From contig OZ316897.1 in the NCBI GenBank assembly GCA_973895155.1, positions 5,146,001 through 5,210,000 on the forward strand: a stretch of DNA of 64,000 nt, given 5' to 3'. Shown here one piece after another: positions 50,206 to 60,544 of this stretch. A model generated the notes under the pieces. It had not been told where the DNA came from. It saw only the letters and a program-made list of their open reading frames with translations, and searched no databases. This DNA is from Marsupella aquatica (Eukaryota > Marchantiophyta). The translations under genes and the position numbers were made by a program. Position 1 is the first letter of the stretch, and each line of letters starts with the position of its first letter.

Positions 50206-51747
50206 TAGCGCCAGGCGCTACCCAAAACTGAATACCGTAATGAAAAACAACCATGAAACATCATAGCGCTAGACGCTACTCAAAAATGAAAAAACGTAAT
50301 GATACCAGTTAACAAAACTCAAGCCAAAATGATTTTTACTAAATTGAAAACATTGTGTATACACGCCGCTTCTACTAATGAAGCACAATACAAAATTCCA
50401 AAATGAGGAGCCTAAAGTCCACCTCCAGCAATTCAAAATTATTCACCGGATCATAGATCGCATCAGCAAAACAAGTATCTCCGGGAGGCCCAAGAGTCTA
50501 ACCACAAGTCTATTCAAAAATGCCGGATCATAGAAAGACCCAAATCCGTCGTTGAGCCCTGCGAACTATAATCAACCTCACTCTAACGGAGTAATCCACG
50601 GTGAAAGAACCCATTCACAAGCCTAACCTAACCCCAAAACGAAGCAGCAAGTGCACCTCCTTCAATTCCAAACTACGAACCGGATGTGGTTCTCCTCCAT
50701 GAAATGAGTAGCGCCTGGCGCTACCCAAGATCATGACCACGATGATCCTAGGATGATCCCGGATCAAACGAAGACTCACATTCGTCGATGAGCCCTGCCT
50801 TCTTGTGTTTTGGCTTCTGTCGAAAGCCAAATGTTTGAGTTGCAACGTACCGTGCACTTGGAAGCCTTCACGAAGGGCGCGATGAAGACTCAGGAAGGTT
50901 TGTATCATAGAAATTGATACGACCAAGAAATTCAGCACACGGAATTTCCACATCCCAGAAGACATTCGATGAAGGATGTTCGGGAGTTGGATAATGAATT
51001 GAGAATCTCTCCTGAAATGGCCTCGGAGGAGAATCAGGAAGCCAAGGAATGTTCCGTTCACCTGGGCTCATACCCTCATCCGCAGGCAGTTGGAGACGAT
51101 TCCTTATGTCGGAAGTCTCGGTTAGGCGACTTTCGGTGTCTGCAATCGATGTCGATGACCCAAAGTTGACCATCTGATCGGTCTGCTCCTCCGACGCTGG
51201 CACTTTCCTTTGGGGCCGCACAATGTTATCGACATTGAAACCAGGACGCTCCATATCGTCCACCGACGGTTACTTTGATCGGGTTACTCAACGCATGTAG
51301 CGCAAGAAACAACCTTCAAGCGCAGAGTATACTTTCCAAACCGCAAGAGCACAGTGTGAACAACTAGAATGAAACTCGTATGGAGGGATTACTTGAATGT
51401 ATGCCCCCTCAAAGTATCTCCATTTTTTTGATTCAACGGACATACGACCAAACCAACTCATGAGAATGGACCGACGGGGAATATTTCCCCAACGGGTGCT
51501 AACGTTCATTAATTTATGAACTTAACCGACAAAACTTCAACGGTAATACTACTTCCGGAAGGCATATTATTGGCTAACGCCTGGCGCTATCAAAAACAAA
51601 GTCATTTCCAAATCTTTTTCGTTCCTTGAAAATTCTGAAAGTTTAGGGTTATTTGGTTAACGCCAGGCGCTATACAAATACGAGTCACCCAGAGCATGTC
51701 CCAAAAAGATTCTGAATTAATAGTCTCTGGCATGAAGCTAGGCGCTA
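50206..51747. repeat. palindromes in the left part of element B
   Basis: TAGCGCCAGGCGCTA at 50206-50220, a degenerate copy at 50264-50278, TAGCGCCTGGCGCTA at 50709-50723, TAACGCCTGGCGCTA at 51575-51589, TAACGCCAGGCGCTA at 51658-51672, and a half-decayed copy near 51736-51747. Confidence 0.85.
50868..51509 (-). CDS. minus-strand ORFs in element B, unknown
   Basis: Two frames on the minus strand: 51509-51288 (WGNIPRRSILMSWFGRMS near its start) and 51263-50868, with a Met at 51254 (MERPGFNVDNIVRPQRKVP) and a Pro/Ser-rich, acidic composition. Neither shows a domain that I recognise. They lie downstream of the methyltransferase gene and between palindromes, so they could be a third gene of the element. 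There is no counterpart in copy A. Confidence 0.3.
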
Positions 51748-52880
51748 AAGTGAAATATTGAACTTTCATATTTCTCCAAGCTCACTTGAGAACATAATAT
51801 ACCAACTTGACTACAAATATTTGTTCATGTCTGAACATTTATATACGATGGAATTGATACAAATGGGGTTCTCATAACTGATCTACTCAAATGACTCTGT
51901 CTCACTACTATCGGATCTATCGGTTGACTCCGCCTCGTCGTCCACAAACTCACTCCGGCACATGTCATCCACGAATTTGTTCACCAAAAACTTCCTATCA
52001 GAACCTCTTCTAAGTCTCAGACCTTTTGTTTCCCAAGATAATGTCCGAGACCTCTCTACTTTTCGGGCGGCTTTCTCAGCATAGGATGGGAGAATAAATG
52101 GTTTTTCTGGTGTAACCTCCATAGCTTCAGCGATCGTTTTCCGGAGTTCAAACCTTCTCTGCGTATTCCACTCCGACCTAAAAGTTTCATCCATATTAAA
52201 ACAAACACTAAGTTTACCAAAAATATGTTGCTGAAAATAGTCGTACATTTGGAGTGAGCTTACGAGCATTACTCAGAAGACTCCTCATCCTCGGAATCAC
52301 TTTTTGATCCCGAGGGATTTCTTTTCTCTGCCTCGTCGTCTCCTAGATTGACAACTGGAATCTCTTCTTCATCAGATTCCCCAGCAACATCCAGCTTGCT
52401 CTCTTCGGAATCAAAGTTCAAAATTGATCGTACTCTGTCCAACTTCTCTTTCCCTTTCCTTGACAATCTCTTCTCTGGAGTCAAAGTTGACTCAACGTTG
52501 AAGCCGTGACAAACTCTGTTCGCCCTTCCACCCCAACAACAAATCTACCACAATAGTCTCCCGCCACGAATGAACTTCCTGAGCAACAGGTCCAGTCGAT
52601 CACAATATCCCCTGGACAAGAGATGATCTCTATAACAGACTGCATAAAACCAACTGTGAGCCTCCCATTTCCACAAGCCACAAGTTCTGGTATTGGATCC
52701 AACTTTAAAGACGGAAGTCCGATCAGATTTGTAATTGAAGGATCTTCGGAAGGCGACAATGGACGGAACTTGGGATCTTTTGGTATTGTTGATTTTCGCA
52801 AAACCCGACAGAATATATCCAACCGTAGCGTGAAGATCTACAAAACAATAGAATAGTAAGACCATGAAACAAAAAGACAC

Positions 52881-52985
52881 AGATTAGCGCCTGGCGCTGG
52901 CCAAAATTAAAGAGATACAAGATTAGCGCCTGGCGCTGGCCAAAATGAATGATACAAGGTTAGCGCCTGGCACTGGCCAAAATGA
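52881..52985. repeat. three tandem palindromes in intron 3 of the element B ParB-methyltransferase gene
   Basis: Three units of 37-39 bp, each with TTAGCGCCTGGCGCTGGCC (the last with one change), followed by AAAAT and a short spacer. Cores at 52886-52898, 52925-52937 and 52962-52974. They fill most of the intron 52838-52999. Confidence 0.92.
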
Positions 52986-53745
52986 ATGACATTAATTACC
53001 TGAGTGTCAGACTTAGGTTTGTACATAGGAAACCCCATGACAACTGTATACGATGCAATACAGTCGAACTTTTGCGACTGCTGGCATGCAGATATCACTT
53101 CCGAAATCTGGTCATATTCTCCAGTGTGAAGAATAGCCAGAAGTCCGTCGTCCGATGGGAAAGGGTCCATTGCGCTAAAGAAAGCCCCAGGGAGAGAGTG
53201 GTCTTGCACATTCCATTTCGGGACTTTCTTGTCCAAAAGTGATGGCCTCAATCCGGTAGGCAAATACAGAAATCCTGCATCCACACCAAATGTCCTAACT
53301 TTTCCACCTCTAATAACCCCCTTTGATCGAGAACCCGACTTCAAAAGATTCTTTCCCCAGGTTTCTACCTGAGAAACCCAAGATGGCTTCTCTTCCTTTT
53401 GAAACACACTATCGTAGAACTCTGCCAAGGTAGACTCCACGAATGTGTGCCTGGTTTTATTTCCCTTGAAGTCCCCCACATTCCTCTGTAAACCAGTCAC
53501 CACAAGCGTTTCCCTATGAGACCCACCGGAAGTAGAAACGTGACGTTTCTTCTTCTTCCTAGTGCTGGTGGCATCCATTGGCGGAGCACTCACATCTTCC
53601 GGGGTCTCCGACCCCTCTGGTCGATCCTCATCCTTCCCAAGACTGTTGTCACGAGAAGGCTCCGGAGTTGCAGTCAAAGCATTACCCGACACCAACCCCG
53701 CATCTGATTTCCGAGATCCTGCTAGAGAAATTGTTATATTAATAA

Positions 53746-53760
53746 TAGCGCTTGGCGCTA
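53746..53760. repeat. palindrome in intron 2, element B
   Basis: TAGCGCTTGGCGCTA, inside the 98-bp intron 53719-53816. The same intron in copy A holds two palindromes. Confidence 0.88.
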
Positions 53761-55186
53761 GCAAAATAGAAGACTGAAAATTACGAAGATTTGAAGCTAC
53801 CAAATTAGGAACTCACTTTTTTTGGTCTCTTTTTGAGATCCACTTGGGGTTGTTTCTTGCTTGGGTTTTGCTCTTGGTTTTTGACTCCTTGCAACTTGGA
53901 CGACTTGCGTCTCACAAATCCGCTGGAGCTCTATCGCCGAGAGATCAATCTCGGCATCAATTCCCTGCTTCATCTCTGACAAAATGTTTCTAGGCTCCAA
54001 ATTCTTTGATAACTTGTGAAAAGCATCTTTCTCTATCTCATCAAACGGTGAATTCCACTTGTCTGTGTCAAGATACCACGGACAATGCACAACCTCCCAC
54101 TTTGCCATTTTCCTTGGGGGAAACTTTCCCTCCGGTGGGTACATGGTGTACCCAAGAAAGTCTCCAGACACTTCGGACCTCATATTCACAACGGCCCATT
54201 TCTGGAAGGCACCAGGATAAGCCCAGAAATAGCCCGGGTCACTCCTCTCCATTTTCACATAGTATCGATACAAATATCTCTTGGCTCTCTTGCGGTTAAC
54301 TTCACTCAAATCCTCCTTGTCAGCGTACTTGGACTCCCAAATAGTGTTGAAAAACTTGGCCCTTACGGAATCCCCATACTTTCTAAAATCATCTACAATC
54401 AAAGCCTTCAACTTCTCAAAGGGAATCAGTTCTCCACCAAGTGTTGTAAGACGTTGTTCGGTGCATGAACCCATAGCCTCCTTCAAACATGCCTCGAGGA
54501 GAGCAGTTGCTATCCCCTCAATCGTGTTCCAAACATCCTAGGTGTGGCACCACTGCTTCACAGGGTCGTCCGATACTCCGAGCGGATGGAAAAACTGTTT
54601 CCTTAACTCGGGAGTACAATGTGCAACAAGCAATGTACTTCGCAATTTTGGATCTAATGCCGAATTGGCAGTGAACAAGCGAGCTCTATCCATGGTGCAG
54701 AATACAGCTTCAGGTACCTTTTCATGTTTGAGTCGATCTGTAAGACAATACATCTCAGCGCAAGTGTCCATGAAATCTTCAAACTCTGGGCTCAGCAAGG
54801 AAGTGAGCTTCGGAGTTTTCACAGTCCACTCCTTAGTGGCTTCCTTCATCATCTGACTATGACAAAGATTTGTCTCTTCGACCGACCATGGAGCGCCGGA
54901 ACTGCTCGCCTGGTTCTTCATCACCTGAAATTGCTGTGAGTATGATTTGATCTTGTTTTCACACAAGATGTATACCAACGCCTCCATCGGCATCTTCTTG
55001 GTAAACCGGGAACCCTTTCGGGTTCCTTTCCTGGTCTTCTCGAATTTTGCATAATTTGCCTCATCAATTATGGGTTTGTAGTACTCGAGATCATGAGCCA
55101 AAATCCTCCTGATTCTGTCCGCATCCAAAATCCAAGAAGACTCTACCACTGCCTGTCCCGTCCTGTGAAATTGAGGATATTAGAAA

Positions 55187-55201
55187 TAGCGCCTGGCGCT
55201 A
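55187..55201. repeat. palindrome in intron 1, element B
   Basis: TAGCGCCTGGCGCTA, inside the intron 55163-55290. The matching intron of copy A has a degenerate copy at 27838-27850. Confidence 0.9.
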
Positions 55202-56000
55202 ACCTAACAATACAATCTGAAAAAGGGAGAAATTGTCGAAGGGAAACAATAAAATTTGAGAAGACTAGTCGGTGGTGAAAGAAAACTCACTGGTTAACAA
55301 TATGCATCGCTGCCTCAATCTCGATGATTGATGCCTTCTCTCCTTTGAAAATTGTGCATTGCACGCGAGGATGATACTTAGGATTCTCTGGACTCTCATT
55401 TGTGACTTGAGTCCACGAAAACAACCGATGATTTCCATCAAAAACATAGAACATTTTGTCCTTGAGGACGTGGAAAGCGGGGTCTGATTCACATTCCGCT
55501 TCGAACAAGTCATTCTCCATGATCCAAAGAGGATCCCAAGTACCGCGAATTTTGTCTGTACAAATCTGAGGATTACCTTCAGCGTTGGATGGTTGAACGA
55601 AAAAGTGCATGCCAATGGACGAATTGTATCCAGATGTCCGGAACGAGTCCTTCAGCTTCTCAATCGATTGACTGTTCCTCTGAAGAGTGCGCACAACCTC
55701 CATGTGAACGAGACGATATAAAGGAATTCTTGGAGGCTCCTTTGGTAACCCATTCACATCAACTCCAAACGACATCACGTGCTTTTCAATGACATCGACC
55801 ACCGATTTCTCAATGTCATCGACATTCTGAATGGCAAACTCACCAACATGTTCCATTTTCAATCGCCTCAGTTTTGGACAGGGAAGCTCAACTTGACTGA
55901 GAGGATACTGCGTTGTGGAACGAGTTACTCTTCGACTTGAAACACAACTGGAATACGATGACTCTGAGGACTGGGAATGGTTTGGCGACCCAGACCCCAT

Positions 56001-57635
56001 TTCGATATACTCTCTCAACTACGATGCGGAGATTTTTGCCGTTCAATTTCGTTTCGTACGGGATTTTGTTTGGGAGTTCGTACGCTTAATCGTGCGGATT
56101 CTCCTTACACGCATCCCTCAACGACACCAACGCAAATGAGAAGAATCTGCCTCAGCAAGAACAATTCCAAAGGAAGCAAAGTACCCTAAATGTACGACGA
56201 CTGGACTTCTGGCGGCATGTGAGTCGGGGGACGTTGGACACCTGGAGCGAAATGCACCGTTGATTAAATCTGGGACTGACCAGATCACCCTATTCATTAA
56301 AAGTGTATTTTATTTTGTTCGCTTTTAGGCCTCTAAATGTTCACTTTTTGATCTCTAAATGTACACTTTTTAAACCCAAAAGGTACACTATGGTATAATA
56401 CTCTATACCTAAATGATCAATTGTGAACTTGAGGTGACAAAAATGATCTTGACTAGTTCTAGGAGTCTCATCCTAGTTCATTTACAAAGGATGAATATGG
56501 TGGTATATCTGATGGCCATCAACTTTGTTTCTTGCCTAGTTGTACACTTTTTGAAGGCCAAATGTACACTTTTTATTGCCCAAATGTTCATAAATTGAAT
56601 AATAATTCACTTTTAATGAATAGATTGATCCAGTAGACCTCATAGTTTGTTAAGAGGTATCCGTTTAAGTTACCGTTCACCTGCTACTTCCATAAATATT
56701 ATACTCGAATCGACTAAAATGTCCGTTGAAGTTACCGTTGAATAGCGAGTCGTTATTAGATAGCGCCCGACGCTATCATTGGCGTCCGTTGTGAAGGTTC
56801 CTTGAATCTAACATGAACATCATATTTAGCACACAAGTTTTTACTAGCGCCAGGCGCTAGTAAAAACTGGCAGTCTAGACCCTTCAAAATTTCACTCTAA
56901 GTTACCGTTGAATAGCGAGTCGTTATTAGATAGAGCGCGGCGCTATCATTGTCGTCCGTTGTGAAGGTTCCTTGAATCTAACATGAACATCATATTTAGC
57001 ATAGAAGTTTTTACTAGCGCCAGGCGCTAGTAAAAACTGTCAGTCTAGACCCTTCAAAACTTCACTCTAAGTTTTGTTAGCGCCTGGCGCTATCATAGGG
57101 AGATGTCTCTTTATCCTCTCATATATAACACGGAAGATAATATTCCTTCGAGAACAGAACATTTCTTTTTGAATGTTTACTAGCGCCAGGCGCTAATAAA
57201 CATTAACCTGATAACCGTTAAAGTTACCGTTTGATTATAGAGTACAACTTTGATAGCGCCTGGCGCTAGCTTTGGGAGTTACCGTTACGGACCAGATATG
57301 CATGATACATATTTGCTAGCGCCTGGCGCTATCAAAGGTGTACTCGATACGATCTTGTCATCTGAGATAATTCTTGGCAAACCATCCATCAATATGTGCA
57401 TATGGAGCCTCAAGTTTTCATCTCCCTTACTTAGCGCCAGGTGCTATTATTTGTGTGCCTTGAAATTTATGTTCAAATTTTGATCAATAAGCTTTTCTTG
57501 GTAGGTGCTGACATGTGTAATTCCGTTAGAATACGACAAGCATTCATTGCTAATAGGTCACTTTGTCGTATTCGTAACAGTTTTATTCAGCACAAATGAA
57601 TTTAGGTGGCCTTACATTTCTGTACGCCATTTCCA
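56001..57635. promoter_or_regulatory. divergent intergenic region of element B with ten palindromes
   Basis: Between the two start codons. Palindromes: 56761-56775 (degenerate), 56836-56868 (perfect 33 bp, half-site AGTTTTTACTAGCGCC), 56931-56945 (degenerate), 57006-57038 (the same 33 bp), 57078-57092, 57172-57204 (33 bp with one mismatch), 57254-57268, 57317-57331, 57432-57446. GTTACCGTT occurs at 56669, 56731, 56901, 57223 and 57278. The span 56200-56660 has no palindrome and no gene. Confidence 0.75.
56731..57070. repeat. 170-bp tandem duplication
   Basis: Units 56731-56900 and 56901-57070 align without gaps and differ at about 8 of 170 positions. Each holds one GTTACCGTT, one degenerate and one 33-bp palindrome. 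Several differences fall in the degenerate palindrome. Confidence 0.95.
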
Positions 57636-59383
57636 ATGGACTCACGAATTGTAATTTCTCGCTGTCTGCCTGGCGACCTCGTGGCAATCCTGCTCGCCGC
57701 TCCTAAGAAAAATGATGAAGTTTCTGAGGAATATCTTGCCACCAGGTTTGGAATTCCCAGGGAAAGCATACAACGAATAGTTATCTCGGGAGAGGAAGTG
57801 GTGGTTGATGTTTATTTCATTGGAGGAGTTCGGTATTGGAGGTTGTGCGGTGGGGTGAAGTATGACATCGTTAGTTTGGGAAAATTTGAGGTGCCATCCT
57901 CCTCAAAGGGGAAGCTGAAAGTCGATTTGATTGACCTTTCAGATAGTAGCGATGATGAAGATTTGGCAAAGTTTCATCTTCCTCAGAACAACGTCAAAGT
58001 GGAGACGGTCCATGGGCGGACGACCAATTCAGTTGTGTACCGGAGGAGTGCTCTTGATACAATTCTTCAATCAAAAGGCCAGAGTGAGATCTCAAGATTC
58101 ATGCGAAGGAATGATTACCGATTTGAGCAAGTATCAAGCTTGCCTGGCACGTACAATGGGAATATTGTTTTCGAACTGCCTCCAGTTGTTGGAGTTTGCT
58201 CAAAAGGTGAACGCCTCCGGGACATGGATCGCGGCAAGGACTGCTACTATTGGACTCGGATTGTTACGACTTCTGCAAATGTTCTCCCAAAAAAGGTGTG
58301 GGATTTTGGAAAAGTCTTTTGCACGGGTTCTCTGGAATGTCGTAACAATTCATGTCAGTTCTAGGCAGAACATAAAAGGAGGAATGCAAAGTTCTGGGAA
58401 AGAGTTCCTAAGATTTTTGGACCACACGTAGTCGGGCAACTCATTCCTGAGGGTGGGATTGTCTGTCATTATTGTTGGGAGCGCCCATTTTGTGTTGAGC
58501 TGTGTCCAGCGATGATGTTCTACATGTACGCATCTTCCAAAGTTGATGCCGAGTCTGCTAAGCATATGTCGCGGCTTGCCATTCACATCGGACATCATAA
58601 CCATCCGAGCAAGCAAGTTTTTTCAAGAGAGGCAAAGAAAGTTGCAAAGATGCACATGGAACAAGGTTTGACTTTGAATCCGCGTGCAACTGCGGCGGGT
58701 ATGAAGAACACCGTCACCTCGTCTCCTTTTAAGGCAATGTGTGAGTCGTCAGTTCAAGACATGATCCCAATAGAAGAGACTGAGATTTTTGAATCTCTTC
58801 AAGTCATCTCAACGCCTCAGAAATTTGTGAACCTTCTGAGGAGTATCCGTCAAGACTAGAAAGGCAGAGGTGAATTGGAATTTCTGGTAAGCATGCAGAA
58901 GAACATTTCATTCCCATTTCTGCAAAGGTTCTTGTTGCCGGGACAAGGGTCTAGAGATGAGAGTGCACATATTTTCAAGATGTCCACTAAGGGTGAAGGC
59001 TGTGGTCTGGACCTTCTTCGAAAGATGAGTCCCGGAGGGCCTCTTGAGGGTTTGTGGGTAAGTTTTGATGTGATGCACCGAATGACAAAGGATTGGCTTA
59101 CATTTAGTGTACATGTTTATGACCATAACTATCGTGCACTTTGCACGATATTCACGTGCGAGTTGCAAGCAGAAGATACAAAATCCCTTGAGAGGTCTTG
59201 GCGTTTAATGTTGGAGGTGGCTGATGAGAACGGTCTTCATGATGTCCACATTCATGGTTTTATGGCGGACAATGCTCAAGCTGGTTGGAATGCTATGAGG
59301 AATGTGCTCTTTGGGGGACTTCCTCATCCCGAACGTGAGCGATCAGATGCATTTCACTTCTTTCAGTCATTTCGGAGACACTT
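57636..59383 (+). pseudogene. MULE-like DDE transposase, element B (truncated)
   Basis: Start ATG 57636 (MDSRIVISRCLPGDLVAIL). It aligns with the element A protein along its whole length, closely in the core and weakly at the N-terminus. Zinc finger: CHYCWERPFCVELC, then HIGHHNHP. Core: VSFDVMHRMTKDW with the first Asp at 59067, YDHNYRALCTIFTCEL, then HGFMADNAQAGWNAM with the second Asp at 59268. After SDAFHFFQSFRRH the homology ends at about 59383, so the third acidic residue is lost. In-frame stops: TAG 58362-58364 and TAG 58857-58859. The second replaces Gln of copy A, as expected from a C-to-T change. Confidence 0.75.
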
Positions 59384-60544
59384 GTCACTTGCCTATCCAA
59401 CGATTAATGCGTGCCAACTGTACTTTTCCTTGCTTAAACCGTTGGTATTGTATTACGGGGTCGTGGAGGGACGCTATTTGGAGGATTTCCACACCTAAGG
59501 ATGAGTATGTTTGATTCCGCTCCCGGAAGTGTACTTTTTGATCAAGTCTACCGACTGGTCTCTCCGTTTTTGATCAAGTCCAAGGGACTGGTCCTACCAT
59601 CTACAACTCATGCCCACCGGGTGAGTGCTGTCACCACCCCCCTCCTCTCTTGGGCAAGCATACCAACATTTACAATAAGATTTGAACACTAGTGACAAGG
59701 GCAAATGTTTCCACAACGACACCGACCACACGCACTAGGGGAGGAAAACAAACAACACAAGCAACAACAAGTGACACACAAAATATTGGAACCTCAAGCC
59801 AAATCCATATCTCTTGGTGTTTCTCATAACACATGCAAGGGCAACCCGGCCTCCTGCCGTCTGCCCAACTCCTGCCTCCCGGGGACAAGTGCTACGTTCT
59901 CCACCTCACTACTCTGTCTTGAACTTCTCCTAATCGGTGCGCTCCTCACAAAAGCTACTCCAAAGCATCCAAGTACTACGCTGAGTTCCCCCCCTACTAC
60001 TCTGGGGCTCTCCCCCTAAATACCAAAAAACACACCAAAGCACCCCTCATGGGGCCACAACGATGGCGGCTTACCCTAGCGGCGCCGCTAAACCCTTCAC
60101 TAAGAAACCCCTAAACTAAAACCATGCGGCACACACATGCGTCTAAAACCCTAAACCCTAAACTAACAATGGGGCCGACGGTGCCTTTGACGGTGCCCCA
60201 ACGTTACTCCGTGAACCGTGAAATTGCAAGGAACCCCACAATGGCCGAAGCTAGGCGCCCCTCCACTTGCACTTCTGAGTTCACCCCTGGATAGCTCTCC
60301 TCCTCCTGATCACGAATCACTCAACCGCTCTCTAAACGGACATTGGACGACCAAGTTATGACCGTTTCCGTATCCCGTAAACACAACTTCGCCGGGCCAT
60401 AACCTGCTCATCCTGGCTCCGTTTGAGGAGCGCTGCCTCTTGTTGGAATCATCTCCGCGAGCTCTTTCCAACAAGCCCGTGAGTGACCCCTCACAAAAAA
60501 GTTGGAAAGTCCAGGGGCCGTACAACCACGTCCGTACGACCACT
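59384..60544. other. unassigned sequence right of element B, probably retroelement
   Basis: Short repeats of TGATCAAGTC with CGACTGGTC or GGGACTGGTC occur at 59537-59595. GC content rises after 59600. The minus strand has TATTTAGGGGGAGAG near 60010, a possible polypurine tract of a minus-strand retroelement, but no LTR border could be set. A plus-strand frame at 59705-60019 lacks any coding signature. Confidence 0.4.

Larger units (their letters stand above)
51883..56000 (-). pseudogene. ParB-like domain / DNA methyltransferase-like protein, element B
   Basis: Minus strand: exon 1 56000-55291, exon 2 55162-53817, exon 3 53718-53000, exon 4 from 52837, then an acidic block to 52269 and a last block to 51883. 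Exon 1: IPLYRLVHMEVVRTL, KLKDSFRTSGYNSS, and MFYVFDGNHRLFSW (residue 188 on), a ParB/Srx-like signature. Exon 4: ELVACGNGRLTVGF, then CPGDIVIDWTCCSGSS and CGRFVVGVEGRTEFV (52615-52526), matching the AdoMet-binding motif I region (D.F.GSGTT, then GR..IG.E) of N6/N4 DNA methyltransferases. The catalytic DPPY motif is not evident; FDCIASYTVV at the end of exon 3 is the nearest candidate. ParB-methyltransferase fusions are known in phages and bacteria. Lesions: TAG 54538-54540, and a frame change near 52485. Confidence 0.55.
50206..59383 (+). mobile_element. element copy B: ParB-like/methyltransferase gene and MULE-like transposase with palindromes
   Basis: Same plan as copy A and same orientation, but clearly diverged. 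Twenty palindromes or close variants are spread from 50206 to 57446. The minus-strand gene is longer than in A and includes a methyltransferase-like exon. The transposase is cut at about 59383 by unrelated sequence. Ends are defined by homology and palindromes only; no terminal repeats were found. Extra minus-strand frames at 50868-51509 may be a further gene. Confidence 0.75.

Noticed and set aside
26321-57446. CRISPR-like array
   Set aside because: Spacing is irregular (tens to thousands of bases), the repeat is only about 15 bp, it lies in introns and promoters of eukaryotic-type genes, and there is no cas gene.
26155-59383. Endogenous giant-virus or phage insertion
   Set aside because: ParB and methyltransferase domains occur in such genomes, but the genes here have spliceosomal introns at shared positions and sit beside a DDE transposase. 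No capsid, polymerase or packaging gene is seen. A transposon is simpler.
59705-60019. 104-codon plus-strand frame as a gene
   Set aside because: Low-complexity Pro/Ser/Thr content opposite the probable end of a minus-strand retroelement; no recognisable motif.
60143-60163. Interstitial telomere repeat (CCCTAAA)
   Set aside because: Only about two units are present; too short to claim.
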